From positions 1 through 64,000 of the forward strand of contig CAZJFH010000016.1 of assembly GCA_964545205.1 (NCBI GenBank): a stretch of 64,000 nucleotides of DNA. Direction: 5' to 3'. This document shows positions 35,208 through 45,159 of the stretch, piece after piece (position 1 is the stretch's first letter; each line of letters starts with the position of its first letter). A program made the position numbers and the translations under genes. The notes under the pieces were generated by a model. That model was given only the letters and a program-made list of their open reading frames with translations. It ran no database searches and was not told where the DNA came from. Origin of the DNA: CAZJFH01 sp964545205. Its GTDB lineage: Bacteria; Pseudomonadota; Alphaproteobacteria; Rhodospirillales; Magnetospirillaceae.

Positions 35208-36555
35208 CGGGACCGTGCTGGTGGTCGAGGACGATGAGCTGATCCGCGTCTCGATCGAGGATCGCCTCGCGATGGAGGGCATCTCGGTCGTCACCGCCGA
35301 AAACTGCGCCGCCGCCCGGCGCATTCTGGCCGGCGGCAAGGTGGATCTGCTGGTGACCGACATCCGGCTGCCGGACGGGACCGGGCGCGACCTGTTCCGC
35401 GACATCGCCCACGGGCACCGGGGGATCCCGGTCATCCTGATGACGGCGTTCGGTTCCGTCCCGGACGCCGTCGCGCTGGTGAAGGCCGGGGCGCTGGATT
35501 ACCTGGCGAAGCCTTTCGACATGGACGATTTCGTCGACCGGGTCAGGCGCGCGATGACCGAACTGCAGGACAGGGGCGGCCTGGTCGCGCCGAACGGGGC
35601 GTGCATCCGCCCCGGCGGCGGGGGCCTCGGCCGCAGCCGGGCGATGCAGGACATCGAACGGCTGGTGGCGCGCGTCGCGCGCCTGGACAGCTCGATCCTG
35701 GTGACCGGGCCGTCCGGCGTCGGCAAGGAGGTCGTCGCCGACCTGATCCACCGCAGCAGCCCCCGGGCCGCACGGCCGCTGGTCAAGGTGAACTGCGCGG
35801 CGATTCCGGTATCGCTGGTGGAGAGCGAACTCTTCGGGCACGAGAAGGGCGCCTTCACCGGTGCGGCGCGCCGGCGTGTCGGCCGGTTCGAGCAGGCGCA
35901 GGGCGGCACGCTGTTCCTCGACGAGATCGCCGAGGTGCCTCTCGAGGTGCAGGTCAAGCTGCTGCGCGTGTTGCAGGGCAAGGTGATCGAGCGCGTCGGG
36001 TCGAACGAGAGCGTGCCGCTCGACGTGCGTGTCATCGCCGCGACCCATGCCGACCTGAAGGCGGCGATCGCGGCCGGCCGCTTCCGTGAGGACCTTTACT
36101 GGCGCCTCAACGTGATCCGCATCGACGTCCCGGCGCTGCAGGCGCGGCCGGAGGACGTGCTGTTCCTCGCGCGGCGCTTCGTGGCGGAGCACGCGAGCGC
36201 CATGAAGGTCCCGGTCTCGGGGCTCACGCCGGCCGCCGAGGCGATGCTGATGCGCCATGACTTTCCCGGCAACGTGCGCGAACTCCGCAACCTGCTCGAA
36301 CATGCGGTCGCCCTTTGCGAGGGCGCGCATGTGGACGCGCACGACCTGAACTTCGGCCTCGACCGCGAGGACACCGTCCAGATTCCGTCCCTGCGCGACG
36401 CGGTCGAGGAGGCGGAGCGCGAGACCATCCGCGCCACCCTGGAACTCTGCCGCGGCGCGATCTCACCGGCGGCCGAGAAGCTCGGCATCTCGAGAAAGTG
36501 CCTGTGGGAGAAGATGCGCCGCTACCGGATCGACCGTCCGGAAGTGCCGGCGTGA
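35194..36555 (+). CDS. NtrC-family sigma-54 response regulator for the molybdoenzyme operon
   Basis: A 453-residue protein. The receiver domain has phospho-acceptor Asp56 (VTDIRLP). The AAA+ domain has Walker A GPSGVGKE (172-179), sigma-54 contact loop GAFTGA (219-224) and Walker B GTLFLDEI. A C-terminal Fis-type helix-turn-helix (AAEKLGISRKCLWEKMRRY) follows. It must act on a sigma-54 promoter, and a consensus one lies at 32508-32523 with matching palindromes nearby. It ends in a short convergent gap before the helicase gene. Confidence 0.93.
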   Translation: MRPNDGTVLVVEDDELIRVSIEDRLAMEGISVVTAENCAAARRILAGGKVDLLVTDIRLPDGTGRDLFRDIAHGHRGIPVILMTAFGSVPDAVALVKAGALDYLAKPFDMDDFVDRVRRAMTELQDRGGLVAPNGACIRPGGGGLGRSRAMQDIERLVARVARLDSSILVTGPSGVGKEVVADLIHRSSPRAARPLVKVNCAAIPVSLVESELFGHEKGAFTGAARRRVGRFEQAQGGTLFLDEIAEVPLEVQVKLLRVLQGKVIERVGSNESVPLDVRVIAATHADLKAAIAAGRFREDLYWRLNVIRIDVPALQARPEDVLFLARRFVAEHASAMKVPVSGLTPAAEAMLMRHDFPGNVRELRNLLEHAVALCEGAHVDAHDLNFGLDREDTVQIPSLRDAVEEAERETIRATLELCRGAISPAAEKLGISRKCLWEKMRRYRIDRPEVPA

Positions 36556-36631
36556 CGGGGCGGCGGGCGTAAGCCGCCGCCGGTCCCGTCGACGCCGGAC
36601 GGGGAGTTCCGGGCCGCGAACCGCCGGCGGG

Positions 36632-38425
36632 CTACGCCTGCCGGCCCTTCGGCTTGCCGCGCGGCTTCGCCTTGTCCGGGCGCTTGCCGGGGCGCGGCGC
36701 GGCGGCAGGCTTGTCCCGTCGCGGGCCGAACGACGCGGGTTCGGGCTGGCCGGGTCCGCCCGGCGCCGACTCGCCCAGCGGCTCGATGCGGCCTTCCGGC
36801 TTCTCGACCTGCCGCACGGCGGCGAGGAAGCGTTCGGCGGCCGCCTCCTGGATCTCGAACCGCGTCTCGCGTTCGGAGATGCGGATCGTGCCGATCTCCT
36901 GCTTGGTGATCTTGCCCTGGCGGCAGATCAGCGGGATCAGCCAGCGCGGATCGGCATTCTTGAGCCGCCCGATGTTCAGGCGGAACCAGACGCTCGGCCC
37001 GGACAGACCGCTCTCCCGCTCGCCACGGCGCTCGCGCCGCTCGCGCGGCGCCTGGTCGCCACGCGGCTCGCGCGGCTCGCGCGGCTCGCGCGGTCCGCGG
37101 CCGGGTCCGCCCGGGCCGGGATCGAAGACCTCCTCGGCGGCCGGCAATTGCGAGCGGTACAGCCGCACCAGCGCGGCGGCGATCGCTTCGGGCGACCGCT
37201 CGGCCAGCAGGGCCCGGGCCATCGCGCGGTCGTCCTCGTCCACCTCGTCGCTCAGGATCGGATGCTGCAGCAGGCGGTCCTGGTCGAGCTTGCGGATGTC
37301 CTCCAGCGTCGGAACGCCGGTCCATTCGACGCGCAGGGCGGCCGATTCCAGCAGCCGCTCCGCGACGCGGCGGCGCGACAGTTGCACCAGCAGCACGCTG
37401 ACGCCCTTGCGTCCGGCGCGCCCGGTGCGGCCGCTCCGATGCTGCAGGGTTTCCGCGTTGCGCGGCAGTTCGGCATGGATGACCAGGTCGAGCGTGGGCA
37501 GGTCGATGCCGCGGGCCGCCACGTCGGTCGCCACGCAGACCCGCGCGCGGCCGTCGCGCAGCGCCTGGAGGGCGTGGTTGCGCTCGTTCTGGCTGAGCTC
37601 GCCCGAGAGCGCGACGACGCCGAACCCCCGCTCCAGCAGGATCGCCTGCAGATGGCGGACCGCCTCGCGCGTGTTGCAGAACACCATCGTCGTCGGCGAT
37701 TCGAAGAAGCGCAGCAGGTTGACGACCGCGTGCTCGACCTCGTTGGGCGCGATGCGCACCACCCGGTGCTCGATGTCGACATGGCCCTGCGGTCCCGCCG
37801 ACAGGGCGATGCGCCAGGCGTCGCGCTGGTAGCGCCTGGCCATGGCGACGATCTCCTTCGGCAGCGTGGCCGAGAACAGGAGCGTGCGCCGGTCCTGCGG
37901 GGTGGCCTCCAGGATGAACTCCAGGTCCTCGCGAAAGCCCATGTCGAGCATCTCGTCGGCCTCGTCGAGCACCGCCACCCGCAGCCGGCCGGTCCGCAGC
38001 CCGCCGCGCTCGAGGTGATCGCGCAATCGGCCGGGAGTGCCGACGACGATATGGGCGCCCCGGCCGAGCTGGCGCTGCTCGGCGCGCGGGTCCATGCCGC
38101 CGACGCACGAGACCACCTGCCCGCCGGCGTGGCGATAGAGCCAGCTCAGCTCGGAATGCACCTGCAGCGCCAGCTCGCGCGTGGGCGCGACGACCAGGGC
38201 CAGCGGCTCGCCGGCCGGCTCCAGTTCCGGGGCGTCCCCGAGCAGCGTGGCGGCGATGGCCAGGCCGTAGGCCACGGTCTTGCCCGAGCCGGTCTGGGCC
38301 GAGACCAGCAGGTCGCGATCCCGCGCCCGCGGGTCGAGCACGGCCGACTGGACGGAGGTGAGGTCGGTGTAGGCGCGCTCGGTGAGCGCCCGCATGAGGG
38401 GATGGTCGGGAGAAAACAGGTCCAT
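36632..38425 (-). CDS. DEAD-box RNA helicase with DbpA-type RNA-binding domain
   Basis: About 597 residues from ATG 38425. Helicase motifs are AQTGSGKT, PTRELA, VLDEADEML, SAT and HRSGRTGRAGRKG. After residue 440 a low-complexity Arg/Glu/Pro segment contains three tandem REP units, encoded by GC-rich 9-base DNA repeats near 37070-37095. A DbpA/CsdA-type RNA-recognition domain (about 480-555) and a basic Lys/Arg-rich tail follow. It probably acts in ribosome assembly or cold-shock RNA remodelling. An upstream in-frame extension to 38527 lacks conserved sequence and runs into the terminator of the next gene, so it was not used. Confidence 0.9.
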   Translation of the reverse strand: MDLFSPDHPLMRALTERAYTDLTSVQSAVLDPRARDRDLLVSAQTGSGKTVAYGLAIAATLLGDAPELEPAGEPLALVVAPTRELALQVHSELSWLYRHAGGQVVSCVGGMDPRAEQRQLGRGAHIVVGTPGRLRDHLERGGLRTGRLRVAVLDEADEMLDMGFREDLEFILEATPQDRRTLLFSATLPKEIVAMARRYQRDAWRIALSAGPQGHVDIEHRVVRIAPNEVEHAVVNLLRFFESPTTMVFCNTREAVRHLQAILLERGFGVVALSGELSQNERNHALQALRDGRARVCVATDVAARGIDLPTLDLVIHAELPRNAETLQHRSGRTGRAGRKGVSVLLVQLSRRRVAERLLESAALRVEWTGVPTLEDIRKLDQDRLLQHPILSDEVDEDDRAMARALLAERSPEAIAAALVRLYRSQLPAAEEVFDPGPGGPGRGPREPREPREPRGDQAPRERRERRGERESGLSGPSVWFRLNIGRLKNADPRWLIPLICRQGKITKQEIGTIRISERETRFEIQEAAAERFLAAVRQVEKPEGRIEPLGESAPGGPGQPEPASFGPRRDKPAAAPRPGKRPDKAKPRGKPKGRQA

Positions 38426-38499
38426 ATGGTGCGATGCTTCTGGGTCAGGGGCTCGGCGACGGCCGGGCTGCCAATACACGCCCCGAGCGAGCGGAAAGC

Positions 38500-38524
38500 A
38501 AAAAGCCCGGTCGGTCGACCGGGC
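38500..38524 (-). terminator. Intrinsic terminator after the sox-linked response regulator gene
   Basis: On the minus strand a nine-base stem (GCCCGGTCG paired with CGACCGGGC, loop of two) is followed by TTTTTGC. It lies about 120 bases past the stop of the response regulator at 38647 and ahead of the helicase gene, separating their transcripts. Confidence 0.75.
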
Positions 38525-38646
38525 CAAGACATCGCTGCGTCTCGGGAACTTGGTGCCCGCCTACGAGGACTGGCCCCCGGGCGCGCGCAGCAACAGGTAC
38601 ATGAATCCGTCGCTCGGATCAAGGATGTTCCCGCGGGCCGGCGCCG

Positions 38647-40041
<1,395 letters not shown>

Positions 40042-40071
40042 TCTCGCTCCCCCCTTCGATCGGTGACGCCG

Positions 40072-41721
40072 ATGCACCACCATCCGCCCCCAGTCGCCGC
40101 CGCCGCGCCGCCGGCACGGGATTTCCCGCTGCGCCGGTCGCTGTGGATTCGCGTCGTCCTGGTTCTCGTCGGCTTGATCGGCCTGACGACCGCCGCTCTG
40201 TTCTTCGGAGTGGACCATTTCGTCAGCCTCCGTTTCAAGAGCGTTCATGAGGAAAGGCTGCAGCGGCTGGTGGCGCAGACGCGGCAGACGGTCGCGCGCG
40301 AACTGGCGCAGATGGGCGCCATCGCCGGCCTGCTGGTCAACGACATCGACCTGATCAACAGCACCTACTACCACCTGCATCTCGAGGGCGGGCGCGAGCA
40401 CCCGCAGGCCGCCGCGGAACGCATCCTGGCCGGCTTCGGGGTCGACTCGGTGACGCTGTGGGACGTGCGCGACCGTCGCGTCGCGGCCGCCGGAGCGACC
40501 GCGCTGCCGCCGGTCTTCCCGGCCGCGCGCGCCGGCGACGGCGTGCGGGCGCGGGCGATGTGGATCGGCGACCAGGCCTGGCTGGTGGCGGCCGCGACCC
40601 TGTACCACAAGGAGAACGTGCTGGCCCGGATCCAGCTTGCGCGGCCGCTGACGGCGCTTTTCGAGGCCGCGCTGACGCCCGACGGCGACGAGGCGGTTCG
40701 GCTCGCGGTCGGCGCCGCGCCGCCGGCGGGGGCGGTGCGCGTCGTCGTCGAGGCCGAGGGGCGGCCGGTGGCGCTCGACGTCGTCGCCCCGGACCCGGTG
40801 GCGGCGGCGCTGTCGGACGTCAAGCGCATCCTGGCCGCGGTGATGGCGGTGTTCGGGGTGGTCCTGGTCACCGGCATCGCGGTGTTCCTGCGCCGGCTGT
40901 TCCGGCCGGTGCTCGACGTCATCTCGGCGGCGCTCGCCGTCGGCCGCGGCGAGTTCGGCCGGAAGGTCTCGGGCGGCGGCAGCGAGGTGGCGGCGCTGGT
41001 CGACGCCTTCAACGAGATGTCGGACGGCCTGGCGCGCCTGCGCGAACTCGAGCGACAGGTCCATCACCAGGAACAGCTCTCCGCGATCGGCCGGGTCGCG
41101 GCGCGGGTGGCGCACGATCTCAACAACCCGCTGACGGTGATCAGCAGCGTCGCCGAACTGACCGCCAAGCAGCCGACGCTGCCGCCGCCGGTGGCCGAGG
41201 ACATGCGCCTGATCCTTCATCACTGCCAGCGCTCGATCGCCACGGTCGAGGCGCTGCTGGCCTACGGCCGCCCGATCCGGCCGCGCTGCCAGGACGTCGT
41301 GCTCGACGAGGTCTGCACCGACATCGCCAGCCGCTGGGCGAAGCGGTTCGCCGATGTCGAACTCGCGCTCGAGCTGGCGCCCGAACCGGTGCGCCTCTCC
41401 GCCGACCCCTACCGGATCGAAGAAATGCTCGACAACCTGCTCGACAACGCCCGCTCGGTCGGCCGCCGGATCACGGTCGCGGTCGGCCGCGACGACGCCC
41501 GCGGCTTCGTGCGGGTCACCGACGACGGCCCCGGCTTCTCCGCAGAGGCCCGCGCCCATCTTTTCGAGCCGTTCTTCACCACCCGCACCGGCGGCACCGG
41601 GCTCGGCCTGGCGAGTTGCCTGGCGATCGCCCGCGCCCATGGCGGCGACGTGGCGGTGCACCCGGGGGCGCCGGGCGCGGTCACGGTGTGGCTGCCGCTG
41701 CCGCCGCGGCCTCAGGAATAG
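40072..41721 (+). CDS. Sensor histidine kinase next to sox
   Basis: About 549 residues from ATG 40072; an upstream TTG at 40036 would overlap the divergent regulator gene. A membrane helix near residues 25-48 is followed by a periplasmic sensor domain of about 200 residues, a second helix (ILAAVMAVFGVVLVTGIAVFL) and HAMP. The H-box is RVAHDLNNPLTV. The ATPase domain has NLLDNARSV, DDGPGF and GTGLGL. The NPLT H-box is of the NtrB-like type. The 3' end overlaps the convergent PstS-like gene by 10 bases. The three genes together look like a sensor, kinase and activator set. Confidence 0.9.
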   Translation: MHHHPPPVAAAAPPARDFPLRRSLWIRVVLVLVGLIGLTTAALFFGVDHFVSLRFKSVHEERLQRLVAQTRQTVARELAQMGAIAGLLVNDIDLINSTYYHLHLEGGREHPQAAAERILAGFGVDSVTLWDVRDRRVAAAGATALPPVFPAARAGDGVRARAMWIGDQAWLVAAATLYHKENVLARIQLARPLTALFEAALTPDGDEAVRLAVGAAPPAGAVRVVVEAEGRPVALDVVAPDPVAAALSDVKRILAAVMAVFGVVLVTGIAVFLRRLFRPVLDVISAALAVGRGEFGRKVSGGGSEVAALVDAFNEMSDGLARLRELERQVHHQEQLSAIGRVAARVAHDLNNPLTVISSVAELTAKQPTLPPPVAEDMRLILHHCQRSIATVEALLAYGRPIRPRCQDVVLDEVCTDIASRWAKRFADVELALELAPEPVRLSADPYRIEEMLDNLLDNARSVGRRITVAVGRDDARGFVRVTDDGPGFSAEARAHLFEPFFTTRTGGTGLGLASCLAIARAHGGDVAVHPGAPGAVTVWLPLPPRPQE

Positions 41722-42608
41722 CCGGCTTCGGCGGCGCTGACCGGGACCAGGCGCTCGGCGATCACGGCGCGGCCCTCGGGGCCGTAGATGAAGTCGAACA
41801 GCGGCCGCATCTCGGGTCGCCAGCGCCGGTAGACGATGCTCATCGGCGCCACCAGCGGATAGCGTCCGGCGGCGACCTCCTCGGGGATCGGCGCGACGCC
41901 GTCGACCGTCAGCAGCGCCAGCCGGCCGGCCTCGACGAACGGCTTGGCGAAGACCCAGCTCGCGACGCCGAGCCCCCTCGGGAATCGCGCGACCGTGTCG
42001 ACCACCTGCTCGTCGGTGTCGACGAACAGCGCCCGCCGCGACCACGCCGGATCGCGGCCGAGCAGGACGCTGCGCACCGGCTCGGCATAACCGGCGCAGT
42101 GCTCGCGCACCACCAGGGCGATGGCGCCGGGCCGGGCGCCCAGCTCGTGCCAGTCGTCGATGGTGCCGGCGGCGACGCGCCGAAGCGCCTCCAGCGCGAC
42201 GCCGTCGCAGCCCGCGTCGGGATGGGCGACGACCACCTTGACGTCGCGGGCGACGATCAGGGACTTCATCCCGGCGAAGCGCGGTCCCTCCGGCGGGCAG
42301 CACATCCCGCCGAGGTCCGAGTTGCCGCTTCGCACCCCGAGCACGGCATTGTCGCAGCCGCCGCCGTGGACGAGGAAGCGGCCGCCGCGATAGCGCATCG
42401 CGATCTCGCGCAGGGCGCCGTAGGTCAGGATGTGCGTGCCTTCGTACACCAGCCCGTCGCGCTCGCCCTCGGCGGCGCTCGCCGGCACCAGGGGAGCGCC
42501 GGCGCGGCAGATGGCGTCGCCCGCGAACGGCAGCGCCGCCGCCGAGCGGTCCAGGGTGACGGCCGCCGCCGCCGCGCCGAAGGCGCCGAGAAAGAAACGC
42601 CTGTCCAT
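41712..42608 (-). CDS. Tat-exported PstS-like periplasmic binding protein, Cys-rich, without a transporter
   Basis: About 298 residues from ATG 42608 with twin-arginine signal DRRFFLGAF. The fold is of the PstS/phosphate-binding type (PBP-like; HGGGCDNAVLGVRSGNSDLGG). Several Cys are unusual for the family: HGGGC, GMCCPPEG, PDAGC and EHCAG. They could bind a sulfur compound or a metal. No PstCAB transporter is nearby. It is convergent with the histidine kinase and divergent from soxX, so I suggest it is the ligand sensor for sox induction, by analogy with the PhnD-type system at 32.8 kb. Confidence 0.7.
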   Translation of the reverse strand: MDRRFFLGAFGAAAAAVTLDRSAAALPFAGDAICRAGAPLVPASAAEGERDGLVYEGTHILTYGALREIAMRYRGGRFLVHGGGCDNAVLGVRSGNSDLGGMCCPPEGPRFAGMKSLIVARDVKVVVAHPDAGCDGVALEALRRVAAGTIDDWHELGARPGAIALVVREHCAGYAEPVRSVLLGRDPAWSRRALFVDTDEQVVDTVARFPRGLGVASWVFAKPFVEAGRLALLTVDGVAPIPEEVAAGRYPLVAPMSIVYRRWRPEMRPLFDFIYGPEGRAVIAERLVPVSAAEAGYS

Positions 42609-42670
42609 CCGCCGATTGAGCGGCCGCGGCGCCGCCGGCGTCAAGCGGCTTGTGGTCGCGCGCCGCCGAC

Positions 42671-42747
42671 TGGGTCGAAACGACCCAATCCCCTTGCCGG
42701 CGAAGGGTCATTCCGGCCCAGGCAAACCTGCGACAGATCGTCGCAGG
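42671..42747. promoter_or_regulatory. Two inverted repeats upstream of the soxX promoter (enhancer candidates)
   Basis: TGGGTCG-AAA-CGACCCA (42671-42687) and CCTGCGAC-AGATC-GTCGCAGG (42727-42747) are both perfect. Their centres lie about 120 and 62 bases before the predicted soxX transcription start, suitable for an NtrC-type activator. The two differ in arm order, so they may bind different proteins. Confidence 0.6.
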
Positions 42748-42772
42748 CCCGGTTTTCCGCCCCCCTGCCTTC

Positions 42773-42788
42773 TGGCACGCCGGTTGCG
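42773..42788 (+). promoter_or_regulatory. Sigma-54 (RpoN) promoter of the sox operon
   Basis: TGGCACGCCGGTTGCG matches TGGCACG-N4-TTGC exactly; only the final W is G. Transcription should start near 42799, 39 bases before the soxX ATG. It is nearly identical to the element at 32508-32523 on the other strand. Confidence 0.8.
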
Positions 42789-42837
42789 AGGCTTGCGGCA
42801 AGCGACCCGCCAAGGGTCCGCACAGGGAGGAGTTCAC

Positions 42838-43278
42838 ATGCGACGAACAATTCCGGCCGTCATCGCGACGGCCGTCGCGGCGGCCCTCGCCGTTTCGCTC
42901 CCCGCGGGCGCGACGCCGAAGGGCGCCGAGATCCCCGACGGGATGGCTTCGCTGACCGGCAAGCCCGGCGACCCCGTCAACGGCCGCAAGCTGGTGGTCA
43001 AGCCGGGCGGATGCCTGTCCTGCCACGCGATGCCGATCCCCGAGGAGGCCGATCACGGCCATATCGGCCCCGAACTCGACGAGGTCGCCGGGCGGCTCGG
43101 CGAGGACGAGATCCGGCTCAGGATCGTCGATCCCAAACTGGTCAATCCCGACACCATCATGCCGGCCTTCCATCGAAAGGACGGCCTGCACCGCGTCGCC
43201 GCCAAGTGGCAGGACAAGACCATCCTGACCGCCCAGGAGGTCGAGGACGTGGTCGCCTATCTGATGACCCTCAAGTGA
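42838..43278 (+). CDS. soxX: SoxX, monohaem cytochrome of the SoxAX complex
   Basis: A 146-residue protein with signal peptide ending AGA. Haem c motif CLSCH has Cys59, Cys62 and His63; the distal Met ligand is probably in NPDTIMPAFH. GGGAGGAG lies seven bases before the ATG. With SoxA it forms the periplasmic SoxAX enzyme that attaches thiosulfate to SoxY. First gene of soxXYZAB. Confidence 0.93.
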   Translation: MRRTIPAVIATAVAAALAVSLPAGATPKGAEIPDGMASLTGKPGDPVNGRKLVVKPGGCLSCHAMPIPEEADHGHIGPELDEVAGRLGEDEIRLRIVDPKLVNPDTIMPAFHRKDGLHRVAAKWQDKTILTAQEVEDVVAYLMTLK

Positions 43279-43298
43279 TCGAGCCCGAGGAGACGACT

Positions 43299-43766
43299 AT
43301 GCCCAGCAACCCGCACCCTTCCGTCTCGCGCCGCCGCTTCCTGCTCGGCACCGGCGGCGTCATGCTGGCCGTCGCCGGCGTCGCCCGCGCCGCGACCGCG
43401 GCCGAGACCGACGCCGCCGCGGCCATCCAGAAGCTGATCGGCGGCGCCACGCCGCAGGCCGGCCGGGTTTCCATCCAACTGCCGCAGATCGCCGAGAACG
43501 GCAACACGGTGCCGTTCACCGTCACCGTCGACAGCCCGATGACCGCCGATGACCACGTCAAGGCGATCCACATCCTCGCCGACGGCAATCCCTCGCCGGG
43601 GGTCGCCAGCTACTATTTCGGCCCCGCCGCCGGCCGGGCCGAGGTCGCCAGCCGCATGCGCCTGGCCAAGACCCAGAACATCCGCGCCCTGGCCGTGATG
43701 AACAACGGCTCGGTGTTTTCGGCGCAGCAGGAGATCAAGGTCACCATCGGCGGCTGCGGCGGCTGA
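43299..43766 (+). CDS. soxY: SoxY, sulfur carrier protein
   Basis: A 155-residue protein with a twin-arginine signal (SRRRFLLG). The C terminus is GGCGG, the swinging arm whose Cys153 carries the sulfur intermediates. It forms the SoxYZ heterodimer with the next gene product, encoded 23 bases downstream. The Tat signal fits export as a preformed YZ pair. Confidence 0.95.
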   Translation: MPSNPHPSVSRRRFLLGTGGVMLAVAGVARAATAAETDAAAAIQKLIGGATPQAGRVSIQLPQIAENGNTVPFTVTVDSPMTADDHVKAIHILADGNPSPGVASYYFGPAAGRAEVASRMRLAKTQNIRALAVMNNGSVFSAQQEIKVTIGGCGG

Positions 43767-43789
43767 TCGGATCGCAAGGAGACACGGAC

Positions 43790-44116
43790 ATGGCAGCTCC
43801 CAGCATCAAGGTCAAAGTGCCCGCGCGGGCCAAGAAGGGCGACCTCGTCGAAATCAAGACGGTGATCGGCCACAACATGGAATCGGGCCAGCGCAAGGAC
43901 AAGCAGGGCAACAAGATCCCGCGCAAGATCATCAACACCTTCGTCTGCACCTACAACGGCGCCGAAGTGCTGCGCTCCGAGTGGCAGCCGGCGATCTCGG
44001 CCAATCCCTACCTGTCGTTCTTCGTCAAGGCGACCGAGAGCGGCACGATCGAGATGACGTGGACCGACGACGACGGCAAAGCCTACAGCCATCGCGCCGA
44101 GATCAAGGTCGCCTGA
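43790..44116 (+). CDS. soxZ: SoxZ, partner of the SoxY sulfur carrier
   Basis: A 108-residue beta-sandwich protein without a signal peptide, so it is carried out with SoxY. Family markers are IKVKVPARAKKGDLVEIKT at the start and YNGAEVLRSEWQPAISANPY in the middle. Length is normal for SoxZ. Confidence 0.95.
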   Translation: MAAPSIKVKVPARAKKGDLVEIKTVIGHNMESGQRKDKQGNKIPRKIINTFVCTYNGAEVLRSEWQPAISANPYLSFFVKATESGTIEMTWTDDDGKAYSHRAEIKVA

Positions 44117-44178
44117 GCGCGCCCGGGCCCAGACCGGCGCCAGAACCGGCGGGCCCGAACACCACCAGGGAGGAGTTC

Positions 44179-45009
44179 ATGCACCACCGAGCCATCGCCG
44201 CCGCCGTCGCGGCCGCCATGCTGGGCGGCCTCGCCGCACCCGCGGCCGCCGACCACAAGACGCCGCCCTTCGATCCCAGGGATCCGGCCTACGCGCCGTT
44301 CGTCTCCGGCGAGAAGCGCTCCGGCTACACCTACGCCGAGCCCGAGACCCGGGCCATGCAGGAAGACGATTTCCAGAACCCGGCCTTCCTGTGGATGGAG
44401 CAAGCGCAGTCGGCGTGGACCGTCGCCGAGGGCGAGGCCGGCAAGTCCTGCGCCGCGTGCCACGGCAAGGCCGAGGAATCGATGAAGGGCGTCGGCGCCG
44501 GCTATCCCAGGTTCGACGCCAAGGCCGGCAAGGTCGTCAATGTCGAGCAGCGCATCAACATGTGCCGCACCGAACAGATGAAGGCGCCGGCCTGGAAGTA
44601 CGAATCGGCCGAACTTCTGGGCATGACGACCTTCGTCAAGTACCAGTCGCGCGGCACGCCGATCAAGGTGTCGATCGACGGCCCTGCGGCGCCGTTCTTC
44701 GAGAAGGGCAAGGCGTTCTACTATGAACGCCGCGGGCTCAACGACCTCGCCTGCAAGCACTGCCACGAGGACAATCCCGGCAACCATATCCGCACCGAGC
44801 TGCTGAGCCAGGGCATGTCGAACGGCTTCCCGACCTATCGCCTGAAGTGGCAGAAACTGGGCTCGCTGCACAAGCGCCTGGCCGGCTGCAACGAGGAAAT
44901 CCGGGCGCAGCCCTACCCGCTCGGCTCCGACGAGTACACCAATCTCGAGCTCTACCTGGCCTGGCGCGCCGAAGGCCTGCGGGTCGAGACGCCCTCGGTC
45001 CGGAAGTAG
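44179..45009 (+). CDS. soxA: SoxA, dihaem subunit of the SoxAX thiosulfate-binding cytochrome
   Basis: A 276-residue protein with signal peptide ending AAA. Two haem c motifs are present, CAACH (Cys91, Cys94, His95) and CKHCH (Cys192, Cys195, His196), so it is the dihaem form. The active-site Cys237 in RLAGCNEEIRAQP carries the persulfide/haem ligand. Strong AGGAG before the ATG. It couples thiosulfate to SoxY Cys153. A dispersed repeat separates it from soxB. Confidence 0.95.
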   Translation: MHHRAIAAAVAAAMLGGLAAPAAADHKTPPFDPRDPAYAPFVSGEKRSGYTYAEPETRAMQEDDFQNPAFLWMEQAQSAWTVAEGEAGKSCAACHGKAEESMKGVGAGYPRFDAKAGKVVNVEQRINMCRTEQMKAPAWKYESAELLGMTTFVKYQSRGTPIKVSIDGPAAPFFEKGKAFYYERRGLNDLACKHCHEDNPGNHIRTELLSQGMSNGFPTYRLKWQKLGSLHKRLAGCNEEIRAQPYPLGSDEYTNLELYLAWRAEGLRVETPSVRK

Positions 45010-45132
45010 CCCCCTTTCCCTCTCCCGCCCGCGGGAGAGGGAGGGGCCCGCGAAGCGGGAGGGTGAGGGTGGCGCCGCGACGCCGGTCGCGCGGCCCTCA
45101 CCCCGGCCCTCTCCCGCGCGCGGGAGAGGGAG
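45010..45132. repeat. Intergenic palindromic repeat (REP-like), copy 2
   Basis: This has the same layout as 294-433: CCCTCTCCCGCCCGCGGGAGAGGG at the left, GCGGGAGGGTGAGGGTGG, then CCCTCACCCCGGCCCTCTCCCGC and GCGGGAGAGGG at the right. It sits between soxA and soxB. The two copies are strongly alike in their arms and differ in the loop. It may partly insulate soxB from upstream transcription. Confidence 0.75.
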
Positions 45133-45159
45133 CAACACAGCGACATCGGAGTCAGACGC

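Noticed and set aside
36559..36578. Bidirectional terminator between the response regulator and helicase genes
   Set aside because: GGCGGC/GCCGCC can pair, but the loop is long and there is no T-tract. Not reported as a feature.
37063..37095. CRISPR-like short repeats
   Set aside because: These are in-frame codon repeats for Arg-Glu-Pro units inside the helicase gene. No spacer-repeat array or cas genes exist in the window.
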